Shown here piece after piece: positions 44,857 to 53,572 of a stretch of DNA of 64,000 nucleotides. Source of the stretch: Pycnococcus provasolii (Eukaryota > Chlorophyta > Pseudoscourfieldiophyceae > Pseudoscourfieldiales > Pycnococcaceae); NCBI GenBank assembly GCA_938743325.2, contig OW568864.1, forward strand, positions 1,178,001 through 1,242,000. Reading direction: 5' to 3'. The notes beneath the pieces were generated by a model. The model was given only the letters and a program-made list of their open reading frames with translations, had not been told where the DNA came from and made no database searches. Both the position numbers and the translations under genes were made by a program. Each line of letters starts with the position of its first letter. Within the stretch, counting starts at the first letter, position 1.

Positions 44857-45909
44857 CTAGAGGGAGATTGGCTCACCCTCCATTTTGCAGCCGGACACCT
44901 TGATGATGCACGACGCGGCGTAGTTTCCAGCGCGCACCATGTCGGAGATGTGCTTTGCCACAGGGCGGCAGAGCTGAGACAGGAAGCCGCCAACGAACGC
45001 GTCTCCTGCGCCGTTCGTGTCAACGATCTCCTCCTTCTTCACCGCCGGAACGGGGTAGTTGGTCACGACACCGTCTCGCGCGACGAGCGTGTCTTCCCCA
45101 CCCTGTGTGAAGACAACCGTGCGCTGACGTCCTCCGTTCTGCTTCGGAAGGCGGGCAGCCTTGGCCGCCACCTCGCTGACGTCCTTGCAGTCCCAACCCA
45201 TCGCCTTGCTGAACGCCATCGCCTCCGTCTCGTTTCCGAAGAGGTAGTCAACGTAAGGCAGGAGGTTCTTCAGCGCCTCCAGGAACGGGGGCACCTCCAC
45301 GATGAACGGCGCGCTGAGGTTCAGGCAGTACACCTTGTTCTCCTCGCAGCAGTGCTGCGCCACCTTCATCATCGAGTCGGGCGACACGGTGATGAAGAAT
45401 CCGGCGCTGTAGACAACCTTCGCCGCCTCCACCATCGCCCAGTTCTCCGGCTTCTCGAGGTGCGCGATCTTGTAGTTGTTCGCCGCCGCGAGGTTCGCGA
45501 CGAGGCTGCGCTCGCTGTCCTTGACGCACACCGCGCACGTGCCGGTGGGCGTCGCCTCGTCCACCATGTAGCTCACCGTGACGTTGTCCGCCGCAGCCTG
45601 CGCCTTCATCTTCTCGCCGAACTCGTCGTTTCCGATGCATCCCATGTATCCGCTGCACGAGTGCGGCGCCTGCAGCATCCACTGGCAGACGCGGATGGAG
45701 TTCTGCGTCGCGCCACCGGCAATGTACTCGACGGGGAAGTTGGCCACCATCTCGGCGAACATGGGCGCGTGTTTCTCCTCGGCGAGGATCTGGTTCGCCA
45801 TCTGCAGGCCGTACTTGTCGAGGAATTCCTGCGGTACGACGGCGCTGATATCTAGAAGCGGGTTTCCCATGCCGAGCACGGCGCCAGGTTCGGGTGTGAG
45901 TGCGGACAT
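44857..45909 (-). CDS. ADK: Adenosine kinase
   Basis: 350 residues from the ATG at 45909. PfkB/ribokinase fold: VLGMGNPLLDISAVV, EYIAGGATQNSIRVCQWML, GCIGNDEFGEKM, PTGTCAVCV, NLSAPFIVEVP, DYLFGNETEA, and the anion hole and catalytic base in DTNGAGDAFVGGF (297-309, D303). This is the adenosine kinase branch, making AMP from adenosine in the cytosol; it also drives removal of adenosine from the methyl cycle, to which the MTRR gene in this window also belongs. The open frame continues to 46308 but with low-complexity sequence and no credible start. Confidence 0.95.
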   Translation of the reverse strand: MSALTPEPGAVLGMGNPLLDISAVVPQEFLDKYGLQMANQILAEEKHAPMFAEMVANFPVEYIAGGATQNSIRVCQWMLQAPHSCSGYMGCIGNDEFGEKMKAQAAADNVTVSYMVDEATPTGTCAVCVKDSERSLVANLAAANNYKIAHLEKPENWAMVEAAKVVYSAGFFITVSPDSMMKVAQHCCEENKVYCLNLSAPFIVEVPPFLEALKNLLPYVDYLFGNETEAMAFSKAMGWDCKDVSEVAAKAARLPKQNGGRQRTVVFTQGGEDTLVARDGVVTNYPVPAVKKEEIVDTNGAGDAFVGGFLSQLCRPVAKHISDMVRAGNYAASCIIKVSGCKMEGEPISL

Positions 45910-46009
45910 GGTGCAATAGGTGTAGTGTGTGGTGTGTAGTGTGTAGTGTGTGTTGTGTAGTGTTGTTGTTTGGATTGTGATCGCGTGATGGGCGATCTGT
46001 CCAGAAAAG

Positions 46010-46092
46010 GCGGAGAAGGGAAGGGAAGGGAAGGGAAGGCCAAGGGAAGGGAAGGGGGGCGTTTGGGGGGCGTTGGGGGGAGGGAGGGTTCT
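46010..46092 (-). repeat. Purine-rich (sense pyrimidine) tract upstream of ADK
   Basis: On the plus strand GGGAAGGGAAGGGAAGG repeats lead into GGGGGG runs. On the ADK sense strand this is a long CCCTT/CCCC tract 100-180 nt before the ATG, the same arrangement as upstream of many other genes here. Confidence 0.6.
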
Positions 46093-46120
46093 GAGGGAGG
46101 GCCGGAGGGTTTGATTATTC

Positions 46121-46183
46121 GGGGTTTCGAGGGAAAAAATCTCCACTGAAAATCTGTTTTCTTTTTCCCTCGACTGTGTCGAT
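46121..46183. repeat. 63-bp hairpin direct repeat, copy 1
   Basis: Identical to 46221-46283 over 63 nt. Each copy carries a perfect 12-bp inverted repeat, TCGAGGGAAAAA (46127-46138) against TTTTTCCCTCGA (46162-46173), with a 23-nt loop. Confidence 0.9.
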
Positions 46184-46220
46184 GTCAGCCATCCATTTAT
46201 TATGGAATTGAGGGTTATTA

Positions 46221-46283
46221 GGGGTTTCGAGGGAAAAAATCTCCACTGAAAATCTGTTTTCTTTTTCCCTCGACTGTGTCGAT
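46221..46283. repeat. 63-bp hairpin direct repeat, copy 2
   Basis: Second perfect copy, offset exactly 100 nt from copy 1. The 37 nt between copies differ in sequence from the 37 nt after copy 2, so the duplication is limited to the hairpin unit. Confidence 0.9.
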
Positions 46284-46411
46284 CGGTGTATTTGTAATGG
46301 AAATTCACAGATTGTTGTCGATGATGTTGTCGTAGTGAATCGTTGTTCTTTTACCCATTTTTTGATTCGTGATGAGCTCCTTTGTTTGTTGTTGTGGTTT
46401 TGTTGTGGTTC

Positions 46412-47206
46412 ATGACTTCATTCTCAATCCTCATGTCCAACGCGTTAGCATATTTAATAGGTGGCGACGACATGGACGACGACGACGACGGCGGCGGCGG
46501 CGGCGGCGCTTCTGCTTCTGCTTCTGCTCTTGCTTCTGCTGCTGCTCCTCTTTTCCCAGACCCGTGGTTTTTGGGTCTTTGGTGTGCAGATGGGTGGTTT
46601 AATATGTGCTTAATTTCTGTGGGACGCGCGGAGGAGGGAACCGTCGGAGAAAAACTCAAGAAGTACGCCGCCTGCATTAAGATGGACGTGCACGTCCAGC
46701 AGCAGAGAACCAGCAACTGCGCGAGGTACTACCTCAAATCCAGGGGACCGCGGCACCCGGGCTGCAACGCTTTGCTGAACGCGCTGGTGAACTTGAAGGT
46801 TGCGCACAGTGGTAGCAGGAAGAATGGGTACGTGTCTGTGAGCGGAGCGAAAGCTCTGGGCTTTTACAAACACATCCCGGACAAGTACCGCAATGCCGGC
46901 GAGGAGAATAAGCTCAAACTCCTCGCCGGTTTCATGGACGGTGACGGATGCTTGCGTCGTCGTACATCGACGCGTGACACGCTGGTAGTAAAACAGTCCG
47001 ACACAGTCCACGAAGAACTCTTTATGGACTTTGTGAGGCTCGCCGTGTCAATTCCTGGCTTGGACGTCAAGGCGTACTCGTACAATCGGCAGGAAGGGTG
47101 GGGGAAGGAGCTGCGAATGGAGATTACCGGTGCTTTGAACAAGATTCAAAAGTACATGGTGTGTTCAAACAAAATCCCACCCCCCGCTCCCACTGGAAGT
47201 AACTAA
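46412..47206 (+). CDS. Stand-alone LAGLIDADG-type homing-endonuclease-like protein
   Basis: 264 residues from the ATG at 46412; 46433 and 46472 are alternatives. The first ~48 residues are hydrophobic then Asp/Gly/Ala-Ser repeats coded by trinucleotide runs. From FPDPWFLGLWCADGWFNMCL the protein follows the homing-endonuclease pattern: motif 1 LGLWCADGW, then ALLNALVNLKV, KHIPDKYRNAGEENKLKL, motif 2 LLAGFMDGDGCLRRR about 118 residues later, then VVKQSDTVHEELFMDFVRLA. Acidic residues that bind metal in LAGLIDADG enzymes (D of ADG and of DGDG) are present in both motifs. The spacing resembles intein-type homing domains, but I see no splicing blocks (no N-terminal Cys block, no C-terminal His-Asn). 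Free-standing nuclear copies are rare. Confidence 0.75.
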   Translation: MTSFSILMSNALAYLIGGDDMDDDDDGGGGGGASASASALASAAAPLFPDPWFLGLWCADGWFNMCLISVGRAEEGTVGEKLKKYAACIKMDVHVQQQRTSNCARYYLKSRGPRHPGCNALLNALVNLKVAHSGSRKNGYVSVSGAKALGFYKHIPDKYRNAGEENKLKLLAGFMDGDGCLRRRTSTRDTLVVKQSDTVHEELFMDFVRLAVSIPGLDVKAYSYNRQEGWGKELRMEITGALNKIQKYMVCSNKIPPPAPTGSN

Positions 47207-47226
47207 AACTAAAAACATTTTTTTGG

Positions 47227-47285
47227 AAACCCCTAACTGAAACCCCTAACTGCATACTCATAACTGAAACCCCTAACTGAAACAG
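47227..47285 (+). repeat. Tandem AAACCCCTAACTG units
   Basis: Four units of 14 nt or so (AAACCCCTAACTGA with variants such as GCATACTCATAACTGA) directly after the LAGLIDADG gene. They recall AACCCTAA boxes but with an extra C and a TGA spacer. Confidence 0.7.
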
Positions 47286-47498
47286 GTACTGAAACTGGTT
47301 ACAACGAAATTTACACTATATCCCTTGTGGGGGACAGACAGCCCACCACCCCCACCCGTTGAATAGGCATGTGAAAACTCAGAAAAGGAGAAACAAAAGG
47401 GAAGGGGAAAACCAGAGGGAAAAGGAGAGTAAAAAACACTGAGAAGTTGCATTTTTTTTGTTCTTCACGGGCTGACGGGGACTGGAACGCAATTTAAT

Positions 47499-47877
47499 GA
47501 ATCCGAAGTAGTCGTAGTGGAAGTCACGGTCGTAGATGATCTCGGAGTCAAGGCGGCTCGCGTGCTCCATGACGAAGTTGTAGAACGACTGAGACGAGCG
47601 GCGAGTCCTTCCCGTTCCTCTCGTTCACGTAGCCCCTCATGAGCTTCACGGTTCGCTGAACGACTTGTTCGTGGACTTGTGCAGGTTGGAGACGGCGATG
47701 CGTGCAGCGAGCGTTGAGTAGTCGGGGTGCTTCGCCGTCATGGACGCGGCAGTTTCAGCGGCAAGCTCGTCGAGCTCGTGCGTGGTCACACCCTTGTACA
47801 CGCCAGCAGTGACTTTCTGGGCGACAAGCACCTGTTTTTTTTAAATCGTTTTCAGAGGTGAGAGGGAGAGAGACAGA

Positions 47878-47910
<33 letters not shown>

Positions 47911-48415
47911 CATGTGGTGTGTGTTGGTTGGTTGGTTGTGAGTGTAAGTCTTTGTATTCGTTTCGTTGTTTCGAAGTCTCCAACCATGAACCATTCCATC
48001 CCCTCCCTTTTCGTGCTGCAGATTTTGTCAATAGAACAACACCATGTCCTTATCATGCACCGTGTATAAGTCTGCGCAGACATACTTAAGTTAAGTCCGT
48101 TCTGAAATACACACTTCCTTTCTCACCCGCTCAAACCCATTCCAACCACCACCACCACCCTCCGCCGATAAGCCTCACAGAACGTCGATCTTTATGAATA
48201 TGATAAAAACAAACAGCACACTAAAAAAGGCACACAACACACACACACGAAAAGGCGCAAAATCAAACGAAAAGACGAATAAGCAAGAGCCGAAAGCCTC
48301 CACAAGAAGAAGAAGAAGAAGAGACAACAAGTAAACGTACCGGGTCACAGAAGTCCGGGTTGAGTCCATATGCGAGCTTGGATATGCGCGAGGTCATCTT
48401 GTCGAATTGCACTGC
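47499..48415 (-). pseudogene. RNR1-like: Broken 5' fragment of ribonucleotide reductase large subunit
   Basis: Three stretches in order match the N-terminal part of RNR large subunits: AVQFDKMTSRISKLAYGLNP plus DFCDP (48415-48341), then [40 protein letters not shown] and [20 protein letters not shown] (from 47831), then MEHASRLDSEIIYDRDFHYD plus YFGF (47570-47499). A GT-AG intron (48340-47832, GTACGT...ACAG) separates the first two in phase 0. Reading is interrupted about twice and similarity stops at YFGF, where intact proteins continue with K-T-L-E-R-S-Y-L; the catalytic core is absent. A convincing first exon with ATG was not found. A spliceosomal intron argues for a host-gene copy. A functional RNR1 must exist elsewhere. 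Confidence 0.8.
47866..47911. repeat. GA/TC microsatellite
   Basis: GAGAGGGAGAGAGACAGAGA and further GA runs inside the intron of the broken RNR1 copy. Confidence 0.9.
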
Positions 48416-48729
48416 GCCACTGCATGGTGAATGGAATGGCGGGGGGGAGGGAGGGAAGGCGGGGCAGAAGGGGCAGAGTAACGCGCCCTCCAGGCGCCCT
48501 CCCCCCTGTTGCGATAACCTACGAGATAGGACGGCAGTTTGCGAACGCGTCCCCATTGAACGGGGTGTGTTCCCCTGTCGTTCTCGTGGGTTTGGCAGGT
48601 CAGTAGGGTCCTAGGCTCGGCCGCTACGTCCTTACCTCGTCCAAAACGGACACGTACTCGCTGAGATCGTCAAAACCCTAATCTAAACCCATAGAACTTC
48701 CGCGTCCTATCCACTTCCTTCCGCCTCCC
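48416..48729. other. Spacer between broken RNR1 and pterin dehydratase
   Basis: About 310 nt. It holds a GGGAGGGAGGG patch (48440-48460) and CAAAACCCTAATC (48671-48683) 50 nt before the ATG of the dehydratase. On the minus strand GACCGGACGAG-type exon candidates exist, ending in a GTAAGG donor near 48635, but without a start codon. Confidence 0.35.
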
Positions 48730-49398
48730 ATGGCGCCCATCCCTCTCTCTCAGATGCTCAGAACGCACGCAACCGCCTACGCGCCGCGCTCGGCTCTGCC
48801 ACACCCACGCTCGCACGCGCGCTGCTCACAGGGGAGGAGCTCGCGCCACGTCGTGCGTGCAGGCGATGGGGGAAACATTGACATGAACATTGGTGGGGAC
48901 ATTGGGGCACGCGACCCGTACGCCGCGGAGGTGGAGAGCAACTTCGCAAGCAATGTTCTGGGGAACGCAGACACAGAGCACATCGTCAAGCCGCCGGAAA
49001 AAATTAACGAAATTGTCGGTCTCGCCATCAGAAAGTGCGTGCCGTGCGAAGCGGGCGCCGAGCCGCTCGAACTCACGGAGGCGAACAAAATGGCGAGGCA
49101 GGCGGGCGTGGGATGGGCCGTCACGGAGGATGCGGAAGGCAAGCTGCGTGTCAGGCAGAAGTACAAGCTGCGCAACTTCGAGGCGGGACTGGAGATGATG
49201 CGTCGTGTGGGTGAGATTGCCGAGGCGGAGAACCACCACCCGGACCTTCACCTCGAGCAGTGGAACGAGCTCACGGTTGAGATTTTCACGCACAAAATTG
49301 GAGGGCTCCATGAGAACGACTTCATCCTTGCTGCGAAGATTGAGAAGATTGACATTTCGGACCTCTTGCCAAAGAAGAAGCAGAAGTTTTGGGCATAA
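48730..49398 (+). CDS. PCD: Pterin-4-alpha-carbinolamine dehydratase family, plastid-type
   Basis: 222 residues. A leader (MAPIPLSQMLRTHATAYAPR; RSHARCSQGRSSRHVVRAGD) with VRA cleavage-like end points to the plastid. The mature core has LRNFEAGLEMMRRVGEIAEA, ENHHPDLHLEQWNELTVEIF, THKIGGLHENDFILAAKI, the PCD/DCoH fold with the active-site H-H-P-D-L-x-(L/W). The N-terminal insert (KCVPCEAGAEPLELTEANKM) is typical of the plant plastid PCD-like proteins, which have been linked to pterin recycling, molybdenum cofactor or Rubisco assembly. Which of these applies here is open. Confidence 0.9.
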   Translation: MAPIPLSQMLRTHATAYAPRSALPHPRSHARCSQGRSSRHVVRAGDGGNIDMNIGGDIGARDPYAAEVESNFASNVLGNADTEHIVKPPEKINEIVGLAIRKCVPCEAGAEPLELTEANKMARQAGVGWAVTEDAEGKLRVRQKYKLRNFEAGLEMMRRVGEIAEAENHHPDLHLEQWNELTVEIFTHKIGGLHENDFILAAKIEKIDISDLLPKKKQKFWA

Positions 49399-49599
49399 TT
49401 CTCCTTGTCCACGTTTGGTTTCGTGGACGTTTTTGTTTGGTGTGTGTGTGTGTGTGTGAGTGAGTGTGTGTGTGCTTTGTTCTGTTTGGTTTTTGCATCG
49501 AAGTGTATGTAACAGGCAGGAAAGTCCACACGTAAGACAAGCGGTTTCCCTTTTTCTTCTATTTTCTCAAGCTTCACGCAACCATCATGCGACAGAGGA

Positions 49600-51306
49600 C
49601 TACTTTTTGCTCGCAGCATTAGCACCAGCGCCAGCGCTAACGCCACCGCTGCCGCTGCACTTCACGTCAAGAATCCTCTCGTAGAACTTGATACCCTTCA
49701 ACGCAAGCGCGATGTCTTTGGGGGTGACGCGGAGCGTCCAACGCTCCGTGCCACGCCCACTTGCACCGCGCTGGCCAGGTAGTGTTCCACGGCATCCCAT
49801 CAGCCGGCCGGCTGCAGATGTGAGGCGAACGAGAAGTGCTTGATCCGCGAGCGTGTCTGCAAGGTGCGCAAACTCGCCAGGAGCAAGCGGAGGAAGACGC
49901 TCGAGTGCACAGAGGCGAGCGTAGCTTTCGCGCAGATCATCGAGCGTGCAGCTTGCTCCACCCACAACGTGAGATGTTGTCGTCTTCGACGAAGAGGAAG
50001 ACGTCGGGTCGCCGACGGAGCCTCCCGTAACGAGCCTCTCGACGAAAGCACAAAGCGCCAGCTGGCCGTGCTGAGGCAGGTTTCTCACGATGTCCACCTC
50101 TGGCGAACGCAGCGCCTCGTGCAATGCCGAAGCCATCGAAGGGACGTCGACCGGTTTGGTGCGAGCAGCTGGCGCAGCGCCCGGCGACGTCGCCGAAGCG
50201 ACGTGCTTCTCGAGCGCCCGGCGGCACACCTGCAGCGCGCGTCGCATGTCACCCGTCGCTGCAGCGAATCGCATCGCGCACAAATCAAGCGCACGCGTGT
50301 CGAATGCACCAGGAACAGTCGCAATTCTCTGCTCGAGCAGGTGCTTGAGCCGCGACTTGTCGTACGGCGCGAACGAAAGCATCTGCGGCGCGTCGATGCG
50401 ACGCGCGGTGACCCGAGGGAGCAGACGCTGCATCAGGTCAAGCGCGTTCGCAATGCCAACAAGTGTAAGCGCGGGAGTGCCACCTCTTTCGCAAACCGCA
50501 AGCAGCTCGACGAGAAAGGCGGGCGAGGCCCGGAAGAGATGGTCGAGCTCGTCAAGAACGAGCACGAGTCGCCCTGAGCGTGCTGAGACGGCATCACGCA
50601 CGTGCGCGAGTAGTTCCGGCGCTGTCGCCGCCCCTCCGCTGTCCGGCACGGCAATACCCCAGTCTCTGAGTGCTGAGGCAAGAATGTCGCGCGGCTCAGT
50701 AACTGCCATGCAATTGAGCATAGCAACGCTGACGCCTTTCGCGACGGACGCGATGGCACGCGAGACAGTGAAGCTCTTTCCCGATCCAGGAAGTCCGCAT
50801 ACGCATAGCGCACCTCCACGCCCCATCGCTTTGGCGAGAAATGCGTCAAGAGTGGCACTTTCCTTCTCGCGGCAGAGCAGTGGCGCGTCGACGCGCGTGT
50901 CGTCTACGAGCGCGCTCTGCACTTCACGAACGACGCGTTTATTGGTACAGTTCCATCGTGACGTTCCGCCGTCGTCAGTGGCCGGCACTGGACTGCCCGC
51001 CTTTTCTGGAGATGCAGCCGCACTCGCTTTCGCGGGCGATGATTTGGGGGGTGTTTCCATCCCCACACTCTTCCCTTGCTGCATCCTTTTTCTGGTCGTT
51101 CGCAGCTCCGTCTCCGCTTGGATCGGCGTTTTCGGCGGCGACGGCGGCACCACCGCCATGACCTTGTTGTTTCCCTGCCTGGGCGTTTTTTTCCACGCCG
51201 TCTGCGCGCCGCTGTTCGCCTTGGCAACCCTGCACGTCGCCTTGAGCGTCCTGACGGGCGGAGGCATGGCGTCGCCTGCGTAGCTTCTTCGTCGCGGCAT
51301 CCCCAT
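49600..51306 (-). CDS. CDC6: CDC6/ORC1-type replication licensing ATPase
   Basis: 568 residues from the ATG at 51306 (51300 is an alternative). A basic, Pro/Ser-rich N-terminus holds several S/T-P sites (SPPKTP, TPPKSSP, SPEK), expected CDK targets. AAA+ core: LLCREKESATLDAFLAKAM, Walker A GLPGSGKS, Walker B LVLVLDELDHL, sensor 1 LVGIANALDL, sensor 2 ATGDMRRALQVCRRAL. A C-terminal winged-helix region with LRESYARLCALERLPPLAPG follows. CDC6 loads MCM2-7 at origins in G1. ORC1 is less likely because there is no BAH domain and the length fits CDC6. Confidence 0.9.
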   Translation of the reverse strand: MGMPRRRSYAGDAMPPPVRTLKATCRVAKANSGAQTAWKKTPRQGNNKVMAVVPPSPPKTPIQAETELRTTRKRMQQGKSVGMETPPKSSPAKASAAASPEKAGSPVPATDDGGTSRWNCTNKRVVREVQSALVDDTRVDAPLLCREKESATLDAFLAKAMGRGGALCVCGLPGSGKSFTVSRAIASVAKGVSVAMLNCMAVTEPRDILASALRDWGIAVPDSGGAATAPELLAHVRDAVSARSGRLVLVLDELDHLFRASPAFLVELLAVCERGGTPALTLVGIANALDLMQRLLPRVTARRIDAPQMLSFAPYDKSRLKHLLEQRIATVPGAFDTRALDLCAMRFAAATGDMRRALQVCRRALEKHVASATSPGAAPAARTKPVDVPSMASALHEALRSPEVDIVRNLPQHGQLALCAFVERLVTGGSVGDPTSSSSSKTTTSHVVGGASCTLDDLRESYARLCALERLPPLAPGEFAHLADTLADQALLVRLTSAAGRLMGCRGTLPGQRGASGRGTERWTLRVTPKDIALALKGIKFYERILDVKCSGSGGVSAGAGANAASKK

Positions 51307-51780
51307 CACTCACGGTTGGTGTCGGTCGGTGATGCAACGTGTGACAGACAGGTGCGGCGGGGTGAAAAGCAACAGTGGGACGTGCGGGAAAAGCGGGGTC
51401 AGGTGGTGGCGTCTGTCCGAAAACGCGGGGGAAAAAAAACCAAATTGCTCTGGGAGGCGGGAAGGGAAACAAACCCCGAACCAAATGGTGGAAAAAATCG
51501 AAGCCAACCCCGATTTTTCCGATCCGGGAGGGGAGTGTCTGAGGGGGAGGCATGCGAGTGCGGTGGTGCTCTTCCCGCGGCCCATGGCAAGGCGATCCGG
51601 CCACGCCTCGCCTCACAGCAGTTGGACGACGACGCACCGGTGACGAATCCCTCCTCGCCTCGCCTCCCCTCCCCTCCCCTCCCCTCCCTCTCCCTCTCCC
51701 TTCCCCTCCCTCCCACTCGCGGCCCGATCGCAAAACCAGGCACAGCACAACAGGCCGGGCACGCGCGCCGACACAACGAC
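51307..51780. other. Divergent spacer, CDC6 / PDI
   Basis: About 475 nt with a CCCCTCCCCTCCCC tract at 51651-51716 just upstream of the PDI ATG. No extra gene; the frame that crosses it is an upstream extension of the PDI frame without support. Confidence 0.45.
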
Positions 51781-53448
51781 ATGGCGGCCTCAACTTCGAT
51801 CGCAACCGTGCTGCTCTTAGTCATCGCCTTTGCAGCGCAGGCCGCTGCCAAGGTGGTCGAGCTCAACGCCATGTCGTTTGGCAAGGTGGTGGCCAAGCAC
51901 AAGAAGCTCATCTTCGTCGAGTTCTACTCGCCGGACTGCTACCACTGCCAGCAGATGGAACCCGTGCTTGAGGAGGTGTCCGAAGCGCTCGCGGGAAAGG
52001 TGACTGTCGTGAAGGTGGACGCCCGAAGCAGCCACGATCTCAACTCGAGGTATGGCGTCAGAAAGACGCCCACGCTTATGATCTTCCGCGACGGCGAGTC
52101 GGTCAAATCGGCCTACGAAGACTTGCAGGGATACCGCTCGGCGCCCGTGCTCGTTCCGTTCCTGCAAAAGCATATCGGCTCCGACGTCACGCAGGTGGCG
52201 AGCGCGGAGGATGTCGACGCAATTGTGGAAGAGGAGGAATTTGCCGTTGTCGGCGTGTTCGAGTCGGCCTCCAGCGAGGCTGCTCAGACGTTCGCACAGG
52301 TTGCCAACGAGCTCCGAGGTCACGTCCGATTCGCCTCCGTCGCTGGTGACGACGTCGCCGCGCGCTCTCTTGCGGAGAACTTCGAGGTTGACGAAGTCCC
52401 CAGCGTGTTTGTGGTGAAGAGGCAGAACCATACGCTGAAGTACGAGGGTGTGCTGCACAGCAAGGAGGAGCTGACGAGCTTTGTTGACCACTACGCCTTC
52501 CCGCTCGTGGGCAACTTCTCGATGCTCACGTACTACCGCTACACGAGGCGCAAGGCTGACATGGTGTTCCTTTTCTACGACCAGGAGGACACGGACCTGA
52601 ACGCTCTTGCGAATGCGCGCTATGCCGTTGAGGAGGTGGCCAAGGAGCACGACAACATATCGTTCCTGACGGTAGAGGCGACGGCGAGCGAGGGTGACGG
52701 ACGAAAGATTATTCACACGGTTGGCAACACGTTCTACAAGCTGCCCGCGCTGGCTGCGCGGTCACATGACAAGGAGCGCAGCCTCGCGTACAACCAGGTT
52801 GTGGGCATCACCGCTGACCGCCTTCGCGACTTCATGGCACAGTGGGGACGTCAGGGAACCATGAAGGATCGATGCCTCGTCTCCAACGAAGAGCAGCGCG
52901 AAGGCGACTACACACCCGAGCGCATTGAGGCGTACGACAAGTTCGTGGAGTCGGAGAAGGAACGCATCATGATGAGCGAGGACGAGATTCGCGAGGTTGA
53001 CTTGAACTCGTATAAGAAGGTGATCAAGAAGAGTTGGAAGGATGTGCTGATTGTGTACACCGCGCGGTGGTGCCTACACTCGCTTCACATGGAGGATAAC
53101 ATGCACAAGATTTTGCGCAGCGGCGAGCTCAACGACCTGTCTGACGAATTGACGATCGTCAAGGTGGACGTGGTGCTGACGAGTGGTTCGGAGCTCAAGC
53201 ACGTGGACAGCGTTCCTGCGATGAAGTACATATCAGCGCGATACAAGGATTTTCCCAACTGGTACGGCGGATCACCTTACGATCCTGAGGCGATTGTTCA
53301 GTTTGTTCGCGCATACCACAGCATGCGTCACGTTGAGATCCCTGGTGAGGGTCCAAGCCCGTTCGCCAAGAAGAAGGAGGACGTCATGAAGGAGGCGCTC
53401 GAGCCCACTGAGGATGGGGCGTTCTCGCGAGATGGCTCGGAGCTGTAA
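51781..53448 (+). CDS. Protein disulfide isomerase-like ER protein with atypical active sites
   Basis: 555 residues from the ATG at 51781. A signal peptide (ASTSIATVLLLVIAFAAQAAA) leads to a thioredoxin domain with KKLIFVEFYSPDCYHCQQME (CYHC active site), then two domains resembling PDI b and b' (VVGVFESASSEAAQTFAQVA). The last thioredoxin-like domain reads KDVLIVYTARWCLHSLHMED, where the second active-site Cys is Ser (CLHS). The C-terminus is SRDGSEL, not a canonical KDEL/HDEL. The stop lies inside CTGTAAGTAT, which resembles a splice donor, so an additional 3' exon is possible. The CxxC site suggests redox activity in one domain only; CxxS suggests client trapping or chaperone use. Confidence 0.8.
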   Translation: MAASTSIATVLLLVIAFAAQAAAKVVELNAMSFGKVVAKHKKLIFVEFYSPDCYHCQQMEPVLEEVSEALAGKVTVVKVDARSSHDLNSRYGVRKTPTLMIFRDGESVKSAYEDLQGYRSAPVLVPFLQKHIGSDVTQVASAEDVDAIVEEEEFAVVGVFESASSEAAQTFAQVANELRGHVRFASVAGDDVAARSLAENFEVDEVPSVFVVKRQNHTLKYEGVLHSKEELTSFVDHYAFPLVGNFSMLTYYRYTRRKADMVFLFYDQEDTDLNALANARYAVEEVAKEHDNISFLTVEATASEGDGRKIIHTVGNTFYKLPALAARSHDKERSLAYNQVVGITADRLRDFMAQWGRQGTMKDRCLVSNEEQREGDYTPERIEAYDKFVESEKERIMMSEDEIREVDLNSYKKVIKKSWKDVLIVYTARWCLHSLHMEDNMHKILRSGELNDLSDELTIVKVDVVLTSGSELKHVDSVPAMKYISARYKDFPNWYGGSPYDPEAIVQFVRAYHSMRHVEIPGEGPSPFAKKKEDVMKEALEPTEDGAFSRDGSEL

Positions 53449-53572
53449 GTATCACCACACAACAACATCTTTTTTTCCTTTTGGTCTAAAGAGGTCAAGT
53501 CAAGTGGCGCACCCAACCCCGTCGTTCGCATCCTCCTCTCTGTTGGATTAACCATGTTACAAGTAACATACA

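Noticed and set aside
46412-47206. Intein reading of the LAGLIDADG gene
   Set aside because: No N-terminal splicing block and no terminal His-Asn; flanks on the same strand are not host-protein exons.
51076-51780. Upstream extension of the PDI frame by 235 codons
   Set aside because: Arg-rich low-complexity sequence overlapping the CDC6 gene; the signal peptide defines the start at 51781.
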